Source: SM1-50 sp964467345 (GTDB lineage Archaea > Thermoplasmatota > E2 > DHVEG-1). Taken from it: a stretch of DNA of 32,379 nt. How positions within the stretch are numbered: the stretch's first letter is position 1; every line of letters starts with the position of its first letter. This document shows, piece after piece, positions 24,341 to 31,327 of this stretch. The notes under the pieces are model-generated. The model saw only the letters and a list, made by a program, of their open reading frames with translations, did no database searches and was not told the origin of the DNA. Where the stretch lies: the NCBI GenBank assembly GCA_964467345.1, contig CAYXPY010000020.1, forward strand, positions 1-32,379. Direction: 5' to 3'. The translations under genes and the position numbers were made by a program.

Positions 24341-24363
24341 CGTTCTGCTGTTTTCCAGAAGGG

Positions 24364-25359
24364 ATGGTAGAAGACTACCCAAAGGTTTCATTTCTGATCC
24401 CTCTGTTAAACGAGGAAAAAACCCTTGCGCAGTGCTTAGATTCGTTACTCGCCCTGGAGTATCCTTCTGAAAACATTGAGATTTTGCTTGCGATCGGAAA
24501 CTGCACTGATAACACGCGGGTGATTGCTCAGGACTATGCAAAAAAACATAGGAATATCAGGATTCTTGAGAATCCGACGGGGAATACCTCGATTGGTCGG
24601 AACCTCTGCATTCAGCATGCGACCGGGGAGATGCTGATGAACTACTCAGGTCATGTCATTGCAGAGAAAAACCTTCTCAGCGAGCTTGCGGTGCGATTGA
24701 AAAGCCAGCCCACTGATGTGGCTGCGGTGGGCTGCTCGAATCTTTCCCCAGGTAAACAGAACTTCGTCGGGATGGTTTCTGGTGCTGCGTTTTTGAGTTT
24801 CATGGGCGGGAGGAATTTCTTTTCTCAGAACGCGGTGTTCTCTGAGGAGCGGTTCACCGATCATTTGTCGTTTTCCTGTTACCGGAAAGAAGCAGTGGAA
24901 AAAATCGGTGGTTTTGATCCGGTGTTCTGGTGTGGCCAGGATTATGAGCTTGACATCAGGCTTCGCAAGGCAGGATATAAAATCTTGTATACACCAACAA
25001 CAAGGGTGTATCATTTCAAGCGGGATTCGGTTCGGTCGCTTTGGCGTCAGATGTACCGGTATGGGATCGCTCGAGCAAAGATGGTCAAGAAGCATCCGGA
25101 TACCTTGAAGTTCTTCCATCTGCTTGGACCCGGGTTTATCCTTGGTGGCCTGTTTATAGTGCTATTAACAGTCCTCGGTGTGTTTCCTATTTGGTTTCTT
25201 GCCAGTCTTATTGTTGCGTATGTTCTCATGTCGTTCATCAGCACGCTTCAGATCACGCGAAAACCTAGTGTCGTGGTGAGCAGCGTGTTGTTCTATTTGC
25301 TCATCCATGTGGGGTACGGTGCTGGTTTTCTGAGAGGAGTCGTGTACAGTAAACTGTAG
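24364..25359 (+). CDS. Membrane-anchored family 2 glycosyltransferase
   Basis: A 331-residue GT2 enzyme. VSFLIPLLNEEKTL (8-21) opens the GT-A domain, NCTDNT (46-51) fills the place of the usual DGS loop, and QDYELDIRLRKAGYKI is the catalytic-base segment. The C-terminal 80 residues hold two to three TM helices (GPGFILGGLFIVLLTVLGVF and after). The overall layout resembles ExoA-type enzymes that extend lipid-linked glycans at the cytoplasmic membrane face. Where most GT2 proteins carry DXD, this reads NYSGHV (S95-G-H97), so metal binding may be atypical. The ATG has AAGGG just before it and an A/T box 25-35 bases upstream, so it may be leaderless. Donor sugar unknown. Confidence 0.82.
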   Translation: MVEDYPKVSFLIPLLNEEKTLAQCLDSLLALEYPSENIEILLAIGNCTDNTRVIAQDYAKKHRNIRILENPTGNTSIGRNLCIQHATGEMLMNYSGHVIAEKNLLSELAVRLKSQPTDVAAVGCSNLSPGKQNFVGMVSGAAFLSFMGGRNFFSQNAVFSEERFTDHLSFSCYRKEAVEKIGGFDPVFWCGQDYELDIRLRKAGYKILYTPTTRVYHFKRDSVRSLWRQMYRYGIARAKMVKKHPDTLKFFHLLGPGFILGGLFIVLLTVLGVFPIWFLASLIVAYVLMSFISTLQITRKPSVVVSSVLFYLLIHVGYGAGFLRGVVYSKL

Positions 25360-25377
25360 AATGTACTGCTGTTATTC

Positions 25378-25384
25378 TTAAATA
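25378..25384 (+). promoter_or_regulatory. TATA box candidate for the wbpB-D-E operon
   Basis: TTAAATA lies about 60 bases before the first ATG of the three-gene uronic acid operon, giving a leader near 35 bases that includes GAGGTGA just before the start. Confidence 0.4.
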
Positions 25385-25442
25385 GGTGAGATGAATTATC
25401 GGTAGTATCACCACGTTTTTCCTGTGGACCTATGAGGTGACT

Positions 25443-26465
25443 ATGAAGAAGTTATCCATCGCGGTCGTCGGTGTCGGCCATATTGGTTCCCAGCATGCGA
25501 AGCATGCTAAGAACCTAGGGGAGCTGGTGGCTGTCTGCGATATCAAAGAAGCACGGGCGAAGATGACCGCAGAACAATATGGCTGTAAAGCCTATTTCTC
25601 GCTTGATGATCTCCTTATGTCTGAAAAATCACTTGATCTTGTCGCAGTGTGCACTCCAAATGGTCTTCACGCGGAACATAGCATCAAAGCATTGAAGGCT
25701 GGTTGTAACGTGCTTTGTGAGAAACCCATGGCGACACGGGTACATGATTGCGAACGGATGATCCACACCGCTGAGGAGACGAACCGGCGGTTGTTCATCG
25801 TCAAACAGAACCGATTCAACCCCCCGGTGAAAGCCGTGAAAAAAACAATCGATGAAGGAAAGCTGGGCAGAATCCTAGCTGTTCAGGTGAATTGTTTTTG
25901 GAACCGAAACCGTGAGTATTACAAAGGGTCTGACTGGCGTGGCTCATTGAAGATGGATGGGGGGACGTTATTTACGCAGTACAGTCATTTCATTGATCTG
26001 TTGTACTGGTTTGTTGGGGATGTTGAGGAAGCAAGAGCGTTTACCGACAACTACATCCATAAGGATGTGGTTGAGTTCGAGGACACAGGTGTGGTGGTGT
26101 TGAAGTTTGTCAATGGCGCGCTGGGGACGATTCATTTCACGATCAACAGCTATGGAAGGAACATGGAAGGGTCTGTGACCTTATTTGGTGAAAAGGGGAC
26201 CGTTAAGATAGGTGGACAGTACCTCAACATCCTTGAGTATCAGTCCATCGAGGAGTATATGATCAAGGGGCTGGAGCCTGGAAATCCCCCAAATGTGTAT
26301 GGGAAGAACATCGGTTCTATGTCCAATCATGATAAGGTCTATGAGAATGTCATTGATGTTCTAATGCATGGTGGGAGCATCGCAACAGATCTGCTCGATG
26401 GGTTAAAGACCGTGCAGATCATCGAAAAGATCTATAAGGCAGCGGAGAAAGGTTATGAAAAATAA
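25443..26465 (+). CDS. wbpB: UDP-N-acetylglucosaminuronate 3-dehydrogenase, WbpB/WlbA type
   Basis: A 340-residue Gfo/Idh/MocA-family NAD-dependent dehydrogenase. Rossmann motif GVGHIGSQH (10-18), EKP (E93-K94-P) with the catalytic lysine, and the stretch CFWNRNREYYKGSDWRG then MDGGTLFTQYSHFIDLLYWF (151-190, with H182) are distinctive of WbpB/WlbA. It oxidises C3 of the UDP-GlcNAc-uronic acid, the second step of 2,3-diacetamido-2,3-dideoxy-uronic acid synthesis. The ATG at 25443 follows AGGTGA closely; a GTG six bases earlier overlaps that signal. Its 3' end overlaps wbpD by 11 bases. The preceding step needs a UDP-GlcNAc 6-dehydrogenase that is not in this window. Confidence 0.9.
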   Translation: MKKLSIAVVGVGHIGSQHAKHAKNLGELVAVCDIKEARAKMTAEQYGCKAYFSLDDLLMSEKSLDLVAVCTPNGLHAEHSIKALKAGCNVLCEKPMATRVHDCERMIHTAEETNRRLFIVKQNRFNPPVKAVKKTIDEGKLGRILAVQVNCFWNRNREYYKGSDWRGSLKMDGGTLFTQYSHFIDLLYWFVGDVEEARAFTDNYIHKDVVEFEDTGVVVLKFVNGALGTIHFTINSYGRNMEGSVTLFGEKGTVKIGGQYLNILEYQSIEEYMIKGLEPGNPPNVYGKNIGSMSNHDKVYENVIDVLMHGGSIATDLLDGLKTVQIIEKIYKAAEKGYEK

Positions 26466-26922
26466 ACCAACGATCAAAAAGGTTCAGATACGGGATGTGA
26501 CGTTTGGCAAGGATGTTACGGTGGTTGAGCCGGTGAATCTGTATGAATGTGAGATTGGGGATGAATGCTTCATCGGACCGTTCGTGGAGATCCAACGGAA
26601 CGTGAGGATCGGGAAAGGGTGTCGCATCCAGTCCCATGCATTCATCTGTGAGTTGGTTTCGATAGGTGATTCCTGTTTTATCTCCCATGGGGTCAAGTTT
26701 GTCAACGATTTATTTGCCATTGGGGGGCCTGCGGGGGGGAACCGGTCGCTTTGGAGGTCGACGAAGGTCGGGAACTGTGTGTCGATTGGGACGAATGCGA
26801 CGGTCCTGCCAGTGAGCATCTGTGATAACGTGGTGATTGGGGCGGGATCTGTGGTGACCAAGGATATTACCGAGTCAGGGGTATACGCAGGGAACCCTGC
26901 CAAGAAACTGCGGTCGTTATAG
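26455..26922 (+). CDS. wbpD: UDP-3-amino uronic acid N-acetyltransferase, WbpD/WlbB type
   Basis: A 155-residue left-handed beta-helix acetyltransferase. Hexapeptide repeats start near VNLYECEIGDECFIGPFVEI. The signature ISHGVKFVNDLFAIGGPAGG with RSLW matches WbpD/WlbB, as does the closing VVTKDITESGVYAGNPAKKL. It acetylates the 3-amino group of the UDP-2-acetamido-3-amino uronic acid. It starts inside the end of wbpB (11-base overlap, GGAGAAAGG upstream) and ends 13 bases before wbpE, so the three are one translational unit. The sequence is clearly richer in G+C than the legC region. Confidence 0.9.
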   Translation: MKNKPTIKKVQIRDVTFGKDVTVVEPVNLYECEIGDECFIGPFVEIQRNVRIGKGCRIQSHAFICELVSIGDSCFISHGVKFVNDLFAIGGPAGGNRSLWRSTKVGNCVSIGTNATVLPVSICDNVVIGAGSVVTKDITESGVYAGNPAKKLRSL

Positions 26923-26935
26923 GAGGATTGGTTTG

Positions 26936-28039
26936 ATGAACATCCCATTGGTGGATCTAAAGGCGAATTATCGTTCCATAAAAACAGAGATCGACGAGTC
27001 TATTGCGGAGGTGCTGGAGAGTGCATCGTTTATCATGGGTCCTTTTGTGAAGAAATTCGAGGAGGATTTTGCTAGCTTCTGTCAGGTGAAACATGGGGTT
27101 GGGTGTGCGAATGGGACTGCTGCGCTTCATCTTGCGTTGCTTGCTGCAGGGGTGAAAAAAGGTGATGAAGTGCTCACGGTGCCTAACACGTTTATTGCGA
27201 CGACCGAATGCATCTCCTATGTTGGGGGGAAAATCAAGTTTGTTGATGTCAACCCAAACACCGCTCTTATCGATATCGACGCCCTTGAGAAGGCAATCAC
27301 GCAGAAGACAAAGGTGCTTCTTGTCGTGGATTTGTATGGACAGATGCCTGACATGCAACGTATCAGGGAAATCGCAGTAAAACATGATTTGTTTATCGTC
27401 GAGGATGCCGCGCAGGCACATGCAGCCGAGTGGAATGGTCATCAGCCTGGGTATTATGGTGATATCGCCTGTTTCAGTTTCTTCCCTGCAAAGAACCTGG
27501 GGTGTTTTGGTGATGGTGGCGCGGTGGTCACCAACTACGATGAGCTTGCTGAGACGCTACAGTTGCTGGTGAACCATGGTCGGAGTACAAAATATGAGCA
27601 TCGGATTGAGGGGTACAACTATCGGTTGGATGCCTTGCAGGCTGCGATATTGGATGTTAAACTGAGGCATCTCGCTGATTGGACGGACCAGCGCAGGGAA
27701 CATGCACGTTTTTATGATAGGAATCTTCCTTCAGGTGTGGGACGGATTATAGAGGTGAAGGGCGCTAAGCATGTCTATTACATGTATGTTGTTCGCGTGC
27801 CTCAACGTGATGCTCTGATAGCATATCTGAAGAAGCAGGGGATTGACTGCGGGATTCATTATCCGATTCCATTACATCTGCAGGAAGCATATCGTTCCCT
27901 GGGGTTCCGGAAGGGACAGTTCCCGGTCTCTGAACAGCTTGCCTCGGAGATCGTGTCAATCCCGATGTACCCGGAGTTAACCCAGGAACAACGCTCGTAT
28001 GTCGTTGATCAGATCAAAAGATTCATCCAAGAAAAATGA
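26936..28039 (+). CDS. wbpE: UDP-2-acetamido-3-oxo uronic acid aminotransferase, WbpE/WlbC type
   Basis: A 367-residue DegT/DnrJ/EryC1 PLP enzyme. NGTAALHLAL (59-68), EDAAQAH (156-162) and the Schiff-base K186 in FFPAKNLGCFGDGG are intact; the FFPAKNLG form is typical of WbpE. It transfers an amino group from glutamate to C3 of the keto sugar. Glutamate use matches WbpB relatives that recycle NADH with 2-oxoglutarate. AGGAGG lies nine bases before ATG 26936; a TTG three bases earlier is not needed. The gene ends 20 bases from the convergent galU. In Methanococcus, homologues make the second sugar of the N-glycan. Confidence 0.9.
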   Translation: MNIPLVDLKANYRSIKTEIDESIAEVLESASFIMGPFVKKFEEDFASFCQVKHGVGCANGTAALHLALLAAGVKKGDEVLTVPNTFIATTECISYVGGKIKFVDVNPNTALIDIDALEKAITQKTKVLLVVDLYGQMPDMQRIREIAVKHDLFIVEDAAQAHAAEWNGHQPGYYGDIACFSFFPAKNLGCFGDGGAVVTNYDELAETLQLLVNHGRSTKYEHRIEGYNYRLDALQAAILDVKLRHLADWTDQRREHARFYDRNLPSGVGRIIEVKGAKHVYYMYVVRVPQRDALIAYLKKQGIDCGIHYPIPLHLQEAYRSLGFRKGQFPVSEQLASEIVSIPMYPELTQEQRSYVVDQIKRFIQEK

Positions 28040-28058
28040 CAAGGTATCTCAAGAGTAC

Positions 28059-28931
28059 TTAAAGGTGTAGTTTTTTCAAATAAGCGATAACCCCTTGTCT
28101 GATCTCGTCGTTTGTGAGCGCAAAATCCATGATCGCCTGGATGTATCCGAGTTTATCTCCGATGTCATAGCGGGTTCCTTTGAAGGCATAAGCATAGACG
28201 TTTTGAGATTCGCAAAGCAGGTTAATGGAGTCTGCGATCTGCAGCTCGTTGTTCACACCGGGTCTGGTGCGTCTCATCGCATCGAAAATCTCCGGGGTGA
28301 AGACATATCGTCCTATTGAAGCAAGAGTGGATGGTGCTGCATCACTGTGTGGTTTTTCAACGATGTGCTCCACCTGATATAAGTCCTTTTCAGAAGAAGG
28401 TAGTGCTGTGGTTTTTATAGCGCCATACCTGTTGATTTTTTCCCGGGGGACGTCTTGGATGGCAAGGACTGATGAGTTAAACTTGTTGTAAACATCAATG
28501 AGTTGTTTAGTACAGGGAGTCTCAGAGATGATGATGTCGTCTCCTAAGAGCACGGCGAAAGGCTCATCGCCGATGTGTTTTTCTGCTGCAAGGATGGCAT
28601 CGGGTAATCCTTTTGGTTCTTTCTGTCTGATGTAATGGACATCTGCCATACTTGAAATCTCCTTGATGGCTTTGAGAAGGTCGTCTTTTTTATGTTCCGC
28701 GAGATGCATCTCCATCTCCGGTGATTCATCGAAGTAATCCTCGACAGCTCGTTTCCCTCGGCCGGTGATGATGATGATGTCGTCAATTCCTGTTTCTACT
28801 GCTTCTTTGACGACGTAGTGGATTGCAGGGGTGTCGATGATCGGAAGCATTTCCTTTGGCATCGATTTTGTAACCGGGAGAAACCTGGTCCCAAGTCCTG
28901 CGGCCGGGATGACTGCTTTTTTTATCTGCAT
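28059..28931 (-). CDS. galU: UTP-glucose-1-phosphate uridylyltransferase
   Basis: A 290-residue GalU. AAGLGTRFLPVTKSMPKEMLP (10-30) is the uridylyltransferase signature, with LLGDDII, VEKP, and RYDIGDKLGYIQA near the C-terminus. It makes UDP-glucose from glucose-1-P. The common GLGHA loop here reads GLPDA, a minor deviation. The reading frame stays open far upstream, but the true start is the ATG at 28931 (MQIKKAVIPAAG): upstream codons run into the ugd gene and the length then matches the family. It begins one base after the ugd stop, so coupled translation is likely. The product feeds the dehydrogenase upstream. Confidence 0.93.
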   Translation of the reverse strand: MQIKKAVIPAAGLGTRFLPVTKSMPKEMLPIIDTPAIHYVVKEAVETGIDDIIIITGRGKRAVEDYFDESPEMEMHLAEHKKDDLLKAIKEISSMADVHYIRQKEPKGLPDAILAAEKHIGDEPFAVLLGDDIIISETPCTKQLIDVYNKFNSSVLAIQDVPREKINRYGAIKTTALPSSEKDLYQVEHIVEKPHSDAAPSTLASIGRYVFTPEIFDAMRRTRPGVNNELQIADSINLLCESQNVYAYAFKGTRYDIGDKLGYIQAIMDFALTNDEIRQGVIAYLKKLHL

Positions 28932-28932
28932 G

Positions 28933-30195
28933 TTACCAACATACTCCTTCATATATTCTTGCGTTTTTTGCTTCGGAGAGCCTTCTTCCATCGATGACGA
29001 GTGTGCTTGTGTAATCCAGGGTGGTGAACTCTTTCCATTTTGTGATGATAAGAACAGCATCTGAGGAAAGAGCCTCTTTGGCAGAATCACAGTAGTGTAT
29101 GGTTGGAAAGAGTTTTTTGAAATTCTCCATGGCCTGTGGGTCATAAGCCTTGACGTGCGCCTTGGTTCTGAGCAGTTCGGTGACGATAGGGATCGCTCTG
29201 CTTTCTCTGATGTCATCAGTGTCTGGCTTGAAAGCAAGCCCGAGGATGCCAATGGTTTTACCTTTCAGATGAGGGATGTGTTTTTGTAGGATTTGGATGA
29301 GCCTGAGCGGCTGGTCGATGTTTACTGCTTTTGTCTGTTCGATAATCCTTGCCTGTTCTTTCTTTTGTTTTGCCCATGAGATGAGTGCGTCAACGTCTTT
29401 GGGGAAGCAGCTGCCACCCCATCCAATCCCTGAGTCTAGGAATGGTCGTCCTATGCGTTTATCCAGCCCCATACCCTCGGCGACCTCGTAGGTGTCAATT
29501 CCCTGTTTCTTACAGAGGTTCCCGATCTCGTTGATGAAGCTGATTTTTGTGGCAAGGAACGCGTTGCTTGCGTATTTGATCATCTCTGCTGCAGAGAGCG
29601 TCGTCTCAAGAACAGGACAAGTGAAGTCTTTGTAGAGTTCTCGAAGGATTTTTCTACTGTGCTCGTCGTAGAGGCCGATGACGATTCGGTCTGGCTTCAG
29701 AAAATCCTGGACCGCAACGCCTTCTTTGAGGAACTCCGGGTTCATGGCAAGGCCGATGTCAATGCCTACCTTTTTTCCTGTGTGTTGTTCAAGCAGGGGG
29801 AGGATGAGTTCCTGTGTGGTGCCAGGGAGAACCGTGCTTTTAACGACCACGACATGAGCAGTTTTTTTCATTTTGAGTATTTGTGCTATATGTATTGTTG
29901 CTTCGGTAAGGTAGGAGATGTCAAGGGAACCGTCTGTGTTAGAGGGTGTTCCGACGCACAGGAACGTGACATCGGTGTTCATAATAGTCTGATACTCCGT
30001 TGTCGCCGTTATTCGATTCTTGTAGTTTGTAAGGAGAGTGTCTAATCCTTCTTCATAAATAGGGGAGATTCCTTGGTTTATTTTTTGTATCTTGTCTGGG
30101 TCTATGTCGATGCAGGTGACATGGTGGCCTAGCTGGGCAAAACAGGCGCCGGTGACAAGCCCGACGTATCCGGTTCCAATGATAGAGATGTTCAT
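28933..30195 (-). CDS. ugd: UDP-glucose 6-dehydrogenase
   Basis: A 420-residue NAD-dependent dehydrogenase. GTGYVGLVTG (7-16) is the Rossmann motif, NPEFLKEG (152-159) with DFLKPDRIVIG, K207 in EMIKYASNAFLATK, and catalytic C263 in GGSCFPKD. The NPEFLKEG form belongs to the UDP-glucose branch; UDP-GlcNAc/ManNAc dehydrogenases (WbpA, WecC) read instead like SPERxxPG. With galU next to it, the product is most likely UDP-glucuronate. It follows the epimerase gene by 29 bases and precedes galU by one, so epimerase-ugd-galU is an operon. Whether it also accepts UDP-GlcNAc for the wbpB-D-E enzymes is open. Confidence 0.92.
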   Translation of the reverse strand: MNISIIGTGYVGLVTGACFAQLGHHVTCIDIDPDKIQKINQGISPIYEEGLDTLLTNYKNRITATTEYQTIMNTDVTFLCVGTPSNTDGSLDISYLTEATIHIAQILKMKKTAHVVVVKSTVLPGTTQELILPLLEQHTGKKVGIDIGLAMNPEFLKEGVAVQDFLKPDRIVIGLYDEHSRKILRELYKDFTCPVLETTLSAAEMIKYASNAFLATKISFINEIGNLCKKQGIDTYEVAEGMGLDKRIGRPFLDSGIGWGGSCFPKDVDALISWAKQKKEQARIIEQTKAVNIDQPLRLIQILQKHIPHLKGKTIGILGLAFKPDTDDIRESRAIPIVTELLRTKAHVKAYDPQAMENFKKLFPTIHYCDSAKEALSSDAVLIITKWKEFTTLDYTSTLVIDGRRLSEAKNARIYEGVCW

Positions 30196-30224
30196 AGTGA
30201 TGTATGGAAAACTTTCTTGTTCTT

Positions 30225-31166
30225 TTAAAGCTTAGCGTGCAACACGTCCCTGATTGCTCTTCTGACTGCTTCATCTGAGGAGAGTGTTGCTTTCCAGCCA
30301 AGGGAGTTTATCTTTGCTGCATCAAGTTCGAACCGGGGGACGTCTCCTTTCCATCCACGTATCCCACCAGTGTATTTGAAGGTGACTTTGTTGAGTCCCA
30401 TCTCTTCGGTGACCATTTCTGCGATGCGGGTGACGGTCGTGGTGGTGTCGCAGCTGAGGTTGAAGAGGTTTATCTTCTCATGGGAGTTGGTAAATCCAAA
30501 AAGGATGCCTTCGACACAGTCGCTGACATAGAGGTATGGTTTGCATTGTTTGCCATTGCCAAGTATCTCGAGTTCCCGGGGGTTTTTTCTGAGTTTGTCG
30601 ATGAAGTCGACGATCACGCCATGGGTCCCGCGTGCGCCGACGACGTTTGCGAAGCGGTACATCCAAGCCTGGAAATCAAAGGTGCCGCAGAAGGCACTGA
30701 TGAGTCCTTCCGCGCCGAGTTTTCCAGCTCCATAGAGGGAGATGGGGAGTGTTGGACCATAGGTTTCGGGAAGCGAAGGTTCGGTTGTTTCTCCGTAGAC
30801 GACGGAGCTTGAGGAGAACACGATTTTTTTGATGTCCGTCTGTCTCATAGCTTCAAGGACGTTGTAGGTGGCGATGATGCCTTGGTTAAGATCGAGGTCT
30901 GTTTGTGTTTCTCCGAGTCGAACATGGGGATTAGCAGCGAGGTGGAAGACGATGTCATGGTCTTGTATTTGCTTTTTGAGACGTGATAGATCAAGGAGGT
31001 CTGCTTTGATGAAGGCAAATGCCTTATGTGTGAGGTTGTGTTCTATGAAGTGTTTATCCCCTGAGCTGAGGTTGTCGTAGACCGTGACTGAATGACCGTT
31101 TTGAAGGAGCATGTCAGCAAGATGGCTGCCGATGAAGCCAGCACCGCCGGTGATGAATGTTTTCAT
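30225..31166 (-). CDS. NAD-dependent NDP-sugar epimerase (GalE-like extended SDR)
   Basis: A 313-residue extended SDR. TGGAGFIGSHL (6-16) binds NAD, LAANPHV (76-82) lines the site, and SSSSVVYG (118-125) with Y145-x3-K149 (YGAGK) is the catalytic set; the RFANVVGARG stretch follows. It is a 4-epimerase type enzyme acting on UDP-glucose/galactose, the N-acetyl forms or the uronic acids. With ugd and galU behind it, UDP-Gal or UDP-GalA are reasonable products. No Shine-Dalgarno stands before ATG 31166, which suggests a leaderless or short-leader message as the first gene of the operon; a weak A/T stretch lies at about 31187-31195. Confidence 0.87.
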   Translation of the reverse strand: MKTFITGGAGFIGSHLADMLLQNGHSVTVYDNLSSGDKHFIEHNLTHKAFAFIKADLLDLSRLKKQIQDHDIVFHLAANPHVRLGETQTDLDLNQGIIATYNVLEAMRQTDIKKIVFSSSSVVYGETTEPSLPETYGPTLPISLYGAGKLGAEGLISAFCGTFDFQAWMYRFANVVGARGTHGVIVDFIDKLRKNPRELEILGNGKQCKPYLYVSDCVEGILFGFTNSHEKINLFNLSCDTTTTVTRIAEMVTEEMGLNKVTFKYTGGIRGWKGDVPRFELDAAKINSLGWKATLSSDEAVRRAIRDVLHAKL

Positions 31167-31303
31167 GACGGTGGAATCAGGGTTGGTGTTTATTTTTCCT
31201 TCGATGATGAAAGAAAACGTTATTTTCTTTAAATCTAAGAATTTTTCTCTAAATCTTTGAACGAATTTTTTTTTAAAACAGAAGGATAACCAGAATAACC
31301 CCG

Positions 31304-31313
31304 AAAAAAAAAA
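31304..31313 (-). terminator. T-tract behind the DUF2341 gene
   Basis: Ten A on the plus strand are ten T in the sense of the minus-strand DUF2341/LamG gene, about 15-25 bases after its stop. It fits an archaeal U-tract terminator and isolates the surface-protein gene from the epimerase operon downstream. Confidence 0.55.
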
Positions 31314-31327
31314 TATTTTTATTGTTC

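Noticed and set aside
28932..29252. 106-codon N-terminal extension of GalU
   Set aside because: The open frame runs through the coding sequence of ugd; the ATG at 28931 gives the standard GalU length and N-terminus.
28933..30195. Reading the dehydrogenase as WbpA (UDP-GlcNAc 6-dehydrogenase) to complete the WbpA-B-D-E pathway
   Set aside because: The NPEFLKEG motif and the adjacent galU point to UDP-glucose; kept only as an open question in the findings.
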